DNA of 5,816 bases from Piscirickettsiaceae bacterium (GCA_018646825.1 JABGUA010000111.1:1-5816), one strand, 5' to 3'. Counted from the first letter of the stretch, positions 1-5,799 are shown. Translations and numbers: made by a program. Notes: generated by a model from the letters alone, not told the origin.

Positions 1-274
1 GTGAATCAGATAATGAAATAATCTCAGGATTAATCACCACTGTTTGTGGCATCACAGGCGCCGATGGGTAACGTGCATTTGGTTTAGATGCCATAATGAA
101 TAACTGCAAGGGCAGATCGACTTGTGGGGCTGCAATTCCCATCCCACCAACATCTTCAACAAATACCAACAAGTCATCAATCATTGTTTGAATAACCGGG
201 TCAGACACGTCGACAATGGGTTTAGCCTTTAACCGTAAACGGGGATGACCAAGTTGTAATAATGTAAAAGACAT
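1..274 (-). CDS. def: Peptide deformylase, N-terminal part (gene runs off the left edge)
   Basis: Peptide deformylase removes the formyl group from the N-terminal methionine of new proteins in the cytoplasm, using a metal ion (usually Fe2+). Reading from 274 leftwards gives 91 complete codons starting MSFTLLQLGHPRL. Family motif 1 is clear as GMGIAAPQV at residues 44-52 (consensus GxGLAAPQ), followed by VVINPEI at 79-85, the usual strand after it. The YPSAP stretch at 69-73 resembles the variant deformylases carried as second copies by many proteobacteria. The other two catalytic motifs (EGCLS and HEFDH) would lie beyond the window, so activity cannot be judged. The usual length is 165-185 residues, so about half is present. 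The start is supported by a good ribosome site, GGAG at 285-282, seven bases before ATG. It begins 25 bases after the dioxygenase stop codon and is probably the last known gene of that operon. Confidence 0.93.
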   Translation of the reverse strand, partial: MSFTLLQLGHPRLRLKAKPIVDVSDPVIQTMIDDLLVFVEDVGGMGIAAPQVDLPLQLFIMASKPNARYPSAPVMPQTVVINPEIISLSDS

Positions 275-299
275 GTCTTCGCTCCTATAACCTATATAG

Positions 300-908
300 C
301 TATAATAAAATGGCATCAGTTCGAAACCAACCTGCAATGCTATAACGATCGCGTTTTGCGGCTAACACTTCATGTGGAAATTGCTCGCTTAAAAACAACA
401 CCAAAGTGCCGAAGCATGGCAGCACCCTTTGTAAGCGGGTTTTACCATCAGGCTGATAGAGTATCAATTGGCCTTCATCTTGCTCAGACCAGTCTGAGTT
501 CAAATAGAAAACGCTAGAGACAACACGGTTTGATTGTCCGCGAAAGGCATCGACATGGCGTTGATAAAAGTGACCCGGTGGATAATGGGCAAAATGGGCT
601 TCGAAATCACGTAAGCCCAGAAATAACTGTCTATTTAATTGTGTCCGAAGCGTATCCATGGCATTTAAATAAGCTTGTTCAACTGCGTCAGTGTTAGACA
701 GCCAAACTGTTTTATCATTCCGCACGGTTTCAAGCTGTTGTGCTGTTTGTTGCCTACCCACTTTAGCTGTATTGAATTGAGAGGCAGGTAAGGACGTTAC
801 ATGGTGGTAAAGTTGTTTCGTTAAACCAGCATCAATAAAATCCTCGACAACAATATAACCTTGCTTGGCTAAGGTGTTGGCAATGTGGCTGTATTCGTCC
901 TCAGCCAC
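300..908 (-). CDS. 2-oxoglutarate/Fe(II) dioxygenase, PHD2/EglN-like prolyl hydroxylase type (SM-20 family)
   Basis: This is a 202-residue cytoplasmic oxygenase of the prolyl-4-hydroxylase/SM-20 type, which couples 2-oxoglutarate decarboxylation to hydroxylation of a substrate, in this subfamily typically a proline in a protein. The iron triad is H118 and D120 (in RHVDAF) plus H179 (in FPHEV). R188 (in RDRYSIAGWFR) should bind the 2-oxoglutarate carboxylate. Other landmarks are YPPG at 109-112, FYLNSDW at 134-140 and the FGTLVLFLSE strand at 166-175. Spacing from first to second iron histidine (61) and from second histidine to arginine (9) equals human PHD2 (H313, H374, R383). Pseudomonas PPHD, of this family, hydroxylates EF-Tu; the same target here is only inferred. 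The start is GTG, directly after an in-frame stop of the upstream gene and with no good ribosome site, which suggests translational coupling. The first methionine codon inside the frame (M84) is too late to be the start. Deformylase follows downstream. Confidence 0.88.
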   Translation of the reverse strand: MAEDEYSHIANTLAKQGYIVVEDFIDAGLTKQLYHHVTSLPASQFNTAKVGRQQTAQQLETVRNDKTVWLSNTDAVEQAYLNAMDTLRTQLNRQLFLGLRDFEAHFAHYPPGHFYQRHVDAFRGQSNRVVSSVFYLNSDWSEQDEGQLILYQPDGKTRLQRVLPCFGTLVLFLSEQFPHEVLAAKRDRYSIAGWFRTDAILL

Positions 909-911
909 GTT

Positions 912-2141
912 CTAAGCAAAGAACCAATAAGCGACGGCAATGGCAGCAGCAATGCCTGCAAAGTCAGCTGCTAAACCACAAGCTGCAGCATGACGAATCT
1001 TTTTAATGCCAACCGAACCAAAATAAACAGCGAGGACGTAAAACGTCGTTTCGGTACTGCCTTGCACAATAGAAGATAAGCGTCCTGCAAAAGAATCCGC
1101 GCCATGTACTTGCATAGTATCAATCATCATCGCACGAGCACCACTACCACTAAATGGCTTCATCAATGCTGTCGGCAAGGCATCAATAAAACGGTCATCA
1201 AAGCCAAAAGACAACACGACACCTCGCAAGCCATCCGCCATTAAGTCCAAAGCACCACTGGCTCTGAATACACCAATCGCCACCAACATCGCGACCAAAT
1301 AAGGAATAATAGTAATTGCAGTTTCAAAACCTTCTTTCGCGCCATCAATAAAAGCTTCATAGGCATTTACTTTTTGAATGACCGCACCCGAAATGAATAA
1401 CATCACTAGCGAAAATAACGTCACATTACTGATTAGGGCCGATTGTTCTAACATCACCGCTTGAGGTAAGCTAGAAAAATAGCTCAACAAACCAAAGACC
1501 AAAGCTGAAAACCCACCCAAATAAGCCAAAATTACTTTATCTAACAGATTGATTTTCTGTACTGCTGCGACCGTCAACAAACCAATTAACGTCGAGGCAT
1601 AGGTCGCGATTAAAATCGGGATAAATACATCAGTGGGATTAGCCGCGCCCATTTGGGCGCGATAAGTAAAGATCGTGACCGGGAATAACGTCACAGCTGA
1701 GGTATTAATAACCAAAAATAGAATCTGAGCATTACTGGCGGTATCTTTCAGCGGATTGAGTTTTTGTAATTCCTGCATTGCCTTTATACCTAAAGGCGTG
1801 GCGGCATTATCCAAGCCCAAGGCATTGGCCGACATATTCATCACCATAGCCCCTAAAGCAGGGTGATTTTTAGGTACTTCCGGCATTAAGCGAACGAATA
1901 ACGGGCTGAGCCAAGTGGTGAGAAGGCGGATAAAACCACTACGCTCACCAATCTTCATGATGCCTAGCCATAAAGCCAGTACACCGGTTAAACCAAGGGA
2001 AATTTCAAATGCGGTCTTAGATAAACTGAACATAGCCGTCATCAATTGGTCAAATATCTGGGTATCACCAAAAGCAAACAGCTTAATTAAGGCAACAATA
2101 AACGCCGTAGCAAAAAAGAAGATCCAGATGAAATTTAGCAT
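912..2141 (-). CDS. Fused SpmA-SpmB protein, two nucleoside-recognition (Gate) domains, inner membrane
   Basis: This 409-residue integral membrane protein joins the equivalents of Bacillus spore maturation proteins SpmA (about residues 1-200) and SpmB (about 201-409), each with a Gate (nucleoside recognition) domain. The SpmA half shows NALGLDNAATPLGIKAM at 106-122 and ELQKLNP at 124-130. The SpmB half shows FSGSGAR at 330-336 and GSTETTFYVLAVYFGS at 361-376, near-signature strings of the family. About nine hydrophobic segments are visible (for example 3-22, 44-62, 135-158, 172-193, 204-222, 238-256, 273-293, 386-407). In Bacillus the pair is needed for spore-core dehydration. In Gram-negative bacteria the fused form has no settled function, and transport of a small molecule is inference. 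It is the first gene of the operon, ending three bases before the dioxygenase. ATG at 2141 has no clear ribosome site (upstream bases read AATAACCTC), perhaps linked to a short leader. Confidence 0.9.
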   Translation of the reverse strand: MLNFIWIFFFATAFIVALIKLFAFGDTQIFDQLMTAMFSLSKTAFEISLGLTGVLALWLGIMKIGERSGFIRLLTTWLSPLFVRLMPEVPKNHPALGAMVMNMSANALGLDNAATPLGIKAMQELQKLNPLKDTASNAQILFLVINTSAVTLFPVTIFTYRAQMGAANPTDVFIPILIATYASTLIGLLTVAAVQKINLLDKVILAYLGGFSALVFGLLSYFSSLPQAVMLEQSALISNVTLFSLVMLFISGAVIQKVNAYEAFIDGAKEGFETAITIIPYLVAMLVAIGVFRASGALDLMADGLRGVVLSFGFDDRFIDALPTALMKPFSGSGARAMMIDTMQVHGADSFAGRLSSIVQGSTETTFYVLAVYFGSVGIKKIRHAAACGLAADFAGIAAAIAVAYWFFA

Positions 2142-2167
2142 GAGGTTATTCTACATGTTGGCATCAG

Positions 2168-2196
2168 ATGATAAAGCACTATCTAGTGTAGGGAAA
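2168..2196 (-). promoter_or_regulatory. Candidate sigma70 promoter for the spmAB-dioxygenase-def operon
   Basis: Read on the minus strand, a -35-like TTTCCC (2196-2191, three of six consensus bases) is followed after exactly 17 bases by TATCAT (2173-2168, five of six). Transcription would start near 2160 and leave a leader of only about 20 bases before ATG at 2141. The -10 is good and the spacing ideal, but the -35 is weak. It is the best pair I find close upstream, but remains a pattern match only. Confidence 0.35.
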
Positions 2197-2310
2197 TGAG
2201 TAATATTCGTGGTTTTCTGATTAGGCAGTATAGATTTTTGATAGGCCTTAAGATAGTATTCGAAATCACAGTACAATCCATATAGACATCTGCTTATCAG
2301 AAGCAAGGAA

Positions 2311-2378
2311 TAAAGATGCTCAATATAAAACCACAAGAATAGACCGACTCACTTATATTTTATCCGTGAGCATCTTTA
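2311..2378. repeat. 68-bp inverted repeat with perfect 12-bp arms, bounded by TA
   Basis: The left arm TAAAGATGCTCA (2311-2322) is the exact reverse complement of the right arm TGAGCATCTTTA (2367-2378). A second pairing block, ATAAAA (2325-2330) with TTTTAT (2358-2363), continues the stem after a 2/3-base internal loop, leaving a 27-base loop. It lies between two divergent genes, where a terminator is not expected. Both ends are TA, as in small elements moved by mariner/IS630-type transposases, but I see only one copy and cannot confirm that origin. It could also be an RNA structure or an operator. Confidence 0.7.
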
Positions 2379-2482
2379 ATTTGATGTCAGAAAAGATTTG
2401 TATTTGTTTTGATGTTTTAAGTATTTAAAGGGAAAGCTTTTAGCTATAGCCCATAAGTAAATAATTTTATAAAGGAATAAAA

Positions 2483-2956
2483 ATGAAGTTTTTAAAAATC
2501 ACATCAATTATCTTAGCGTTGGCTGTATTTTCGGGCTGTGCATCTTTACCGAAACCTGAGGAAATGAAAACAGATATAGTTGGTTATGAATTACCAGAAT
2601 TGCCTGAGGCAGGCAAAGCTATTGTATATGTTGTGCGTCCTTCAAGTGTCGGAAGTTTGATACGTTTCAATGTATTCGTTGATGATGAAGAAGCGAGTTC
2701 AGAAATGGGATTTACTCGAGGTTCAGAGTATATTTATTTCAATTTAATGCCTGGAAGTCACAGAATCCTTTCAAAGGCAGAAAATTGGGCTGAAGCTACC
2801 GTAACAGACAATGAAGGGGATATTATTTTCATACAGCAAGATGCTGCAATGGGTCTTTTAATGGCTAGAAACTCTATTTTCCAATTGCCTGATTATCAGG
2901 GTAAATATCAAGTAAAACATCTTGAGCTGGGTACAATCATAAAAGCTGATAAGTAG
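2483..2956 (+). CDS. DUF2846 family lipoprotein
   Basis: This 157-residue protein has a classic lipoprotein signal: MKFLK, a hydrophobic run to about residue 17 and a lipobox FSGC, placing the lipidated cysteine at C19. The +2 residue is Ala, not Asp, so sorting to the outer membrane is expected. The mature part matches the DUF2846 pattern as I know it: a strand GKAIVYVVRPS at 44-54, a surface strand FNVFVDDEE at 62-70, an aromatic strand SEYIYFNL, and LMPGSHRI at 88-95, consistent with a small beta-sandwich. No catalytic residues are apparent and the family has no established function; a structural or binding role in the envelope is likely. The ATG is well placed behind AAAGGA at 2471-2476. 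The gene stands alone: divergent from the operon on its left and closed by a hairpin terminator on its right. Confidence 0.85.
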   Translation: MKFLKITSIILALAVFSGCASLPKPEEMKTDIVGYELPELPEAGKAIVYVVRPSSVGSLIRFNVFVDDEEASSEMGFTRGSEYIYFNLMPGSHRILSKAENWAEATVTDNEGDIIFIQQDAAMGLLMARNSIFQLPDYQGKYQVKHLELGTIIKADK

Positions 2957-2975
2957 TTAATAATCTAGAGTTGGA

Positions 2976-3034
2976 TAAATAAACCTGTCTGGCCCCTTGG
3001 TTTTAATTTCGAGGGGGCACGCAGGTTTTATTTT
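2976..3034. terminator. Bidirectional intrinsic terminator between convergent genes
   Basis: AAACCTG (2981-2987) pairs with CAGGTTT (3022-3028), and further in CCCC (2993-2996) pairs with GGGG around 3013-3017, with short mismatches between. On the plus strand the stem runs into TTTTATTTTA (3026-3035), stopping the lipoprotein transcript. On the minus strand it runs into TTTATTTAT, which could stop the transcript of the gene at 3491-3144. Its right half overlaps the first codons of the transposase relic, so it may have formed partly from that insertion. Confidence 0.7.
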
Positions 3035-3143
3035 ACCCGAGATTCCTCACCACATCATTCAACTAGGACCAACCGCCAACCTTATTTTTCCTCAGATGAC
3101 GACTTTGCAGCCTATGCCCAATTCTGCCTAAGCGATATGCTTT
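3012..3143 (+). pseudogene. Remnant of a REP-associated tyrosine transposase (RAYT, IS200-like Y1 family)
   Basis: This is a broken N-terminal fragment of a Y1 (HUH-type) transposase. In one frame (codons from 3012) the DNA encodes AGFILPEIPHHIIQLG (3021-3068), matching the RAYT opening of the form R-x-x-x-P-x-x-P-H-H-I-I-Q-R-G. In the next frame (codons from 3071) it encodes NRQPYFSSDDDFAAYAQF (3071-3124), matching the segment that directly follows in the family (N-R-Q-x-x-F-x-x-x-x-D-x-x-x-Y). The two join after loss of one base near 3068-3072, so it cannot be translated as one protein. The catalytic HUH motif (usually NHVHLL) and the active-site tyrosine, which come later, are absent. Similarity fades around 3136-3150, where the convergent gene begins. 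No start codon survives; GCACGC at 3017-3022 may mark the original Met-Ala-Arg region. Identification is from memory of the family pattern. Confidence 0.72.
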
Positions 3144-3491
3144 TTAAGCATCTGACTGCGTCACAGCAACAACTAATAGCACGCCGGCACCCATGATAAT
3201 AAAATAGCTTTGGCTAACGATATCAAGTTCAAGTATAAATGCCAGAGCTATTAAAAACACGCCAGCGATTGTGTCTAGCATCAGATGAGCTTTGAAAGGA
3301 ATGACTTTGAAAATGCTGAAAGGGTAGTTAGTCAGCAGGCTATAGATAATTAGGCCGATCCCACTAACGACGGACACCCAGTATGCAATGATGGATTGAT
3401 CTTTGATGCCGAGGATCGAGGGTGCGAGGATCAAAACCACAGCCGCAGCATAGTCCCCGAGACCATGCAAAGAAGGCGAGAGAAATTTCAT
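3144..3491 (-). CDS. Small four-helix membrane protein, SPW-repeat-like family
   Basis: This 115-residue protein is almost wholly hydrophobic, with four membrane segments at about 13-29, 35-53, 68-88 and 95-111. It shows an internal two-fold pattern: an HGLGDYAAAVVLILAPSILG block (9-28) and a HLMLDTIAGVFLIALAF block (69-85), each a His followed by an Asp-containing helix, as in SPW-repeat-like membrane proteins. The connecting YSLLTNYPFSIFKVIPF (50-66) is also typical of that group. No function is established. The start ATG follows AGGA (3502-3499) by seven bases. A candidate promoter lies at 3537-3565 and the bidirectional terminator lies beyond its stop. The stop codon sits inside a small perfect hairpin, ATGCTT-TTT-AAGCAT (3137-3151), of unknown meaning. 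Confidence 0.8.
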   Translation of the reverse strand: MKFLSPSLHGLGDYAAAVVLILAPSILGIKDQSIIAYWVSVVSGIGLIIYSLLTNYPFSIFKVIPFKAHLMLDTIAGVFLIALAFILELDIVSQSYFIIMGAGVLLVVAVTQSDA

Positions 3492-3536
3492 AGTTATTTC
3501 CTAATTTTGGGGTATTGAAAGTAGTGCCTTTTTTTG

Positions 3537-3565
3537 AGTATACATTTATAGCTTAAGGTTATAAA
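3537..3565 (-). promoter_or_regulatory. Candidate sigma70 promoter for the SPW-like gene
   Basis: On the minus strand TTTATA (3565-3560, four of six -35 bases) is followed after 17 bases by TATACT (3542-3537, five of six -10 bases). The start would be near 3530, giving a leader of about 38 bases that includes the ribosome site. The surrounding DNA is very AT-rich, so chance matches are likely. Confidence 0.4.
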
Positions 3566-3586
3566 CTTATAATTTAAAGGGTTCAC

Positions 3587-3617
3587 TAAAAGAATCAAGG
3601 GCAGAGCGAACTTGATT
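3587..3617 (-). terminator. Candidate intrinsic terminator after the DUF2721 gene
   Basis: On the minus strand AATCAAG (3617-3611) and CTTGATT (3599-3593) form a perfect 7-bp stem around an 11-base loop, followed by CTTTTA (3592-3587). The stem is AT-rich and the T-run short, so termination would be modest. It is placed as expected, about 50 bases after the DUF2721 stop codon and before the next promoter. Confidence 0.4.
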
Positions 3618-3665
3618 TCTAGCATAATGCATCTGTAATGGTGAAGTGAATAGAAGCAGAGGAGC

Positions 3666-4073
3666 TTATTTATCCCAAGCTTCACGCGGTTTGGTGCGGT
3701 CAATTTCTATTTGGAGTGATTGTCCTGATTTAAGGATCTCAACTAATGAAATCAATAATGAAATAACGATTGCCACTAAACTGATGATAAAGCAGATTTC
3801 CCCCACCCCTTGCTGTTGCCAAAACAACGATAACATCGAAAATACACAGAATAAAAATGACAGTACACCGAAAGCCTGCATGTATTTAATTAAATTGACA
3901 CGTAAGTGCAGGTTTTGGATTTGCTTAATCCTATTTTTATCATCTTGTTTTTTGATATTTTTATTAAGCGTTCTAATGACATTAGCTAAGGCCAAGTACC
4001 TGTTGGTATAGGCGAGAAAAAGTAATGAGATCCCTGGAAACATGATGGCGGGATCAGTGATATTTAAGGTCAT
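3666..4073 (-). CDS. DUF2721 family membrane protein
   Basis: This 135-residue inner-membrane protein matches the DUF2721 layout: an N-terminal helix with PAIMFPGISLLFLAYTNRYLALA at 8-30 (the FPxISLLxLAYxNR string is the family hallmark), a charged segment at 35-55, then LHLRVNLIKYMQAFGVLSFL (55-74) opening the second helix, a third helix at about 92-114, and the terminal ISLVEILKSGQSLQIEI pattern (108-124). Length agrees with the family, which has no known function. The ATG at 4073 is preceded by AGG (4084-4082) eight bases upstream, a modest ribosome site. It is divergent from the AstE-like gene and 174 bases ahead of the SPW-like gene on the same strand. Because a candidate terminator and promoter separate them, co-transcription is not assumed. 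Confidence 0.85.
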   Translation of the reverse strand: MTLNITDPAIMFPGISLLFLAYTNRYLALANVIRTLNKNIKKQDDKNRIKQIQNLHLRVNLIKYMQAFGVLSFLFCVFSMLSLFWQQQGVGEICFIISLVAIVISLLISLVEILKSGQSLQIEIDRTKPREAWDK

Positions 4074-4147
4074 AATGACTACCTAAGGGAATAGAATTTA
4101 ATTATTCTAACGAATATCAAACATGAGCAGGCAAAACGTTAGTTGAA

Positions 4148-4204
4148 ATAATCAAAATTGGATTATGATTGAAGGAATTATTAGGCATACTTCCCTTTAA
4201 TCAT
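4148..4204. repeat. Two overlapping inverted repeats in the divergent intergenic region
   Basis: ATAATC (4148-4153) pairs with GATTAT (4161-4166) around a 7-base spacer. A longer imperfect pair, 4165-4177 (ATGATTGAAGGAA) with 4192-4204, matches at 11 of 13 positions around a 14-base spacer. They share bases 4165-4166, so both stems cannot fully form together. They lie between the divergent DUF2721 and AstE-like genes, where a regulator could act on both. I find no convincing promoter pair for either gene here; TTGAAA (4143-4148) with TATGAT (4164-4169) has a spacer of only 15. Confidence 0.4.
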
Positions 4205-4279
4205 CAGTAATTGTGTTTAAAATGTTGATGTGTGGATTATTAAAAACAGTCACCTTCTCTTAAAACATTTAGGAAATTT

Positions 4280-5686
4280 ATGACACGCTTTATTTCATCA
4301 CTACTCAAGTTAATGGTGTTCAGTCTTGTTTTAGCCGGGCTGTTCATTAAGCCAGTTTATTCTGGTGTGGCAGAAGCTGCTGAGCAAGATTCCGCAGCAT
4401 CTTATGATGAAGGGTCGAGGATTGACGAATCGATGGATGATGAAGATGTGGAAGATATTGATGCTTCCATGCAGGGCAATGACAAAATAAAAAAACCCGT
4501 TAAGAAAGACAAAAAAACGACGAGTGGCCAGAAAGCGACAAAAATAGCCCCGAATATCGATTTAAAAGAAGTTGCGCCCACGCCGACTATCTTAGAACAA
4601 GATAAATCGTTAGATGAGCAAACTGTAAAGTCGGAAACACTTACTACACCACCACCTTTGGTACCACCATCAATAACAGAACTGCCAGAAAAAGCTGTTA
4701 ACGAAAGCATTACTTTATTTAATACTGAAGTGTTACCGAACACATCGACACGATTGGCTTGGTCTTCAGGCATTCAAATAGCGGGTTTAGCGCAACCAAC
4801 GCCAGTACTTGTTGTGAATGGTGCTTATCCTGGCCCGACATTGTGTTTAACGGCTTCTATCCATGGTGATGAACTAAATGGCATCGAAATTATACGTCGT
4901 ACGGTTTATGATCTTGACCCCAAAGAGTTATCAGGGACGGTGATTGGCATCCCGATTGTTAACCTGCAAGGTTTTCAACAAGGCAGCCGTTACTTACCTG
5001 ACCGTCGTGATTTGAACCGGCATTTTCCTGGTACACCGACAGGGAGTCTTGCTGATCGGGTAGCCTATTCTTTGTTCGAACAAGTCATTGTCAATTGCGA
5101 TATGTTGGTGGATATTCACACAGGTTCTTTTCGACGTAATAATTTGCCGCAACTTCGGGCTGATATGCACGTCAATGAAGTCGCACGTTTCACTCGCGGT
5201 TTTGATGGCATTGCAGTGGTACATAGTGTTGGCAATCCCGGTATGTTACGTTCGGCTGCTGTTGATGCGGGCATTGTTGCTGTCACATTAGAAGTGGGTG
5301 AATCTTTACGCATACAGGAAGACGAGATTAAAGCGGGTGTAAAAAGCTTAAATAGCTTGATGGAAAAACAAAAAATGATTTCGCGATTGTTTGTTTGGGG
5401 ACAGCCTGAAACGATATATTATAATTCTTACTGGTTACGTGCAGAGCATGGGGGGATATTGTTCAGTCAAGTCGAATTGGGTGACAGCGTGAAACCAGGC
5501 GATATTTTGGGCGTTGTATCCGATCCTATTACCAATACCGAATATAACATCGTTGCAGATACCGAAGGTCGAATTATTGGTATGGCTGTGGATCAAGTCG
5601 TCATGGCTGGTTTCGCAGCCTATCATTTGGGGACAGAAGCAGAAATGCGGCCTGAGGAAGGAAATCAAGAGAGCCTGACTGAGTAA
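4280..5686 (+). CDS. Exported succinylglutamate desuccinylase/aspartoacylase-family zinc hydrolase
   Basis: This 468-residue protein is an AstE/AspA-family (M14-like) metal-dependent amide hydrolase. Zinc ligands are H195 and E198 (in SIHGDELNG) and H280 (in DIHTGS). DRRDLNRHFPG at 241-251 matches the family substrate-binding DLNRxFPG string, and E338 in LEVGES is the probable catalytic acid/base. The end (about 385-452) looks like the small beta domain of the family, with VELGDSVKPGDILGVV at 398-413. It differs from cytoplasmic AstE in starting with a signal peptide (basic MTR, hydrophobic 5-23, cleavage perhaps at 28-34) and a disordered linker of about 110 residues: acidic (42-62), lysine-rich (69-80), proline-rich (122-131). 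It therefore probably acts in the periplasm. The substrate is unknown; succinylglutamate is unlikely, since no arginine-catabolism genes are near. ATG follows AGGA (4271-4274) by five bases. Only a non-coding stretch follows. Confidence 0.88.
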   Translation: MTRFISSLLKLMVFSLVLAGLFIKPVYSGVAEAAEQDSAASYDEGSRIDESMDDEDVEDIDASMQGNDKIKKPVKKDKKTTSGQKATKIAPNIDLKEVAPTPTILEQDKSLDEQTVKSETLTTPPPLVPPSITELPEKAVNESITLFNTEVLPNTSTRLAWSSGIQIAGLAQPTPVLVVNGAYPGPTLCLTASIHGDELNGIEIIRRTVYDLDPKELSGTVIGIPIVNLQGFQQGSRYLPDRRDLNRHFPGTPTGSLADRVAYSLFEQVIVNCDMLVDIHTGSFRRNNLPQLRADMHVNEVARFTRGFDGIAVVHSVGNPGMLRSAAVDAGIVAVTLEVGESLRIQEDEIKAGVKSLNSLMEKQKMISRLFVWGQPETIYYNSYWLRAEHGGILFSQVELGDSVKPGDILGVVSDPITNTEYNIVADTEGRIIGMAVDQVVMAGFAAYHLGTEAEMRPEEGNQESLTE

Positions 5687-5717
5687 TTTCACTTTTACTA
5701 TGTTATTAGTTTGACGT

Positions 5718-5776
5718 GTATTTGATGATTAGGTCAGAGCGCAATAAAAGGCGGAGATAACTTGATTTTCAAATAC
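5718..5776. repeat. 8-bp inverted repeat downstream of the AstE-like gene
   Basis: GTATTTGA (5718-5725) is the exact reverse complement of TCAAATAC (5769-5776), with 43 bases between. There is no GC-rich stem or T-run, so it does not look like a normal terminator. No clear terminator is visible in 5687-5816. Confidence 0.3.
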
Positions 5777-5799
5777 AAAGAGAATGACTAAACTGGAAT

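Larger units (their letters stand above)
2142..2482. other. 341-bp intergenic region between divergent genes
   Basis: This stretch separates the minus-strand SpmA-SpmB operon from the plus-strand lipoprotein gene. It contains a candidate promoter for the operon near 2168-2196 and a strong inverted repeat at 2311-2378 (listed separately). Two adjacent 8-bp palindromes, AAAGCTTT (2433-2440) and GCTATAGC (2443-2450), lie upstream of the lipoprotein start and could be a binding site, but such short AT-rich palindromes are common. I find no convincing -35/-10 pair for the lipoprotein gene. A 61-codon minus-strand open frame (2336-2151) begins with TTG, has no ribosome site and resembles nothing I know, so I treat it as non-coding. 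Confidence 0.6.

Noticed and set aside
1915..2199. Plus-strand open frame antisense to the SpmA-SpmB start
   Set aside because: It is a shadow of a strongly recognised gene on the other strand, and its translation shows no family features.
2151..2336. Minus-strand open frame of 61 codons upstream of the SpmA-SpmB gene
   Set aside because: It starts with TTG, has no ribosome site, resembles no known protein, and overlaps both the inverted repeat and the likely promoter.
2433..2450. Adjacent 8-bp palindromes AAAGCTTT and GCTATAGC upstream of the lipoprotein gene
   Set aside because: Palindromes this short are expected by chance in AT-rich DNA, and no promoter could be placed beside them.
3137..3151. 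Small perfect hairpin spanning the SPW-like stop codon
   Set aside because: There is a 6-bp stem with a 3-base loop but no T-run on either side; the main terminator lies farther on.
3494..3703. Minus-strand open frame between the SPW-like and DUF2721 genes
   Set aside because: It overlaps the end of the DUF2721 gene and covers the candidate terminator and promoter; its composition looks like translated intergenic AT-rich DNA.
3646..4011. Plus-strand open frame antisense to the DUF2721 gene
   Set aside because: It lies opposite a clear family member and lacks a ribosome site and recognisable motifs.
4402..4773. Minus-strand open frame opposite the AstE-like linker
   Set aside because: The serine-rich, valine/phenylalanine-rich translation is the mirror of the acidic and lysine-rich linker codons, not an independent protein.
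4994..5692. Several short open frames on both strands inside and just past the AstE-like catalytic region
   Set aside because: All are out-of-frame shadows of a gene with conserved catalytic motifs.
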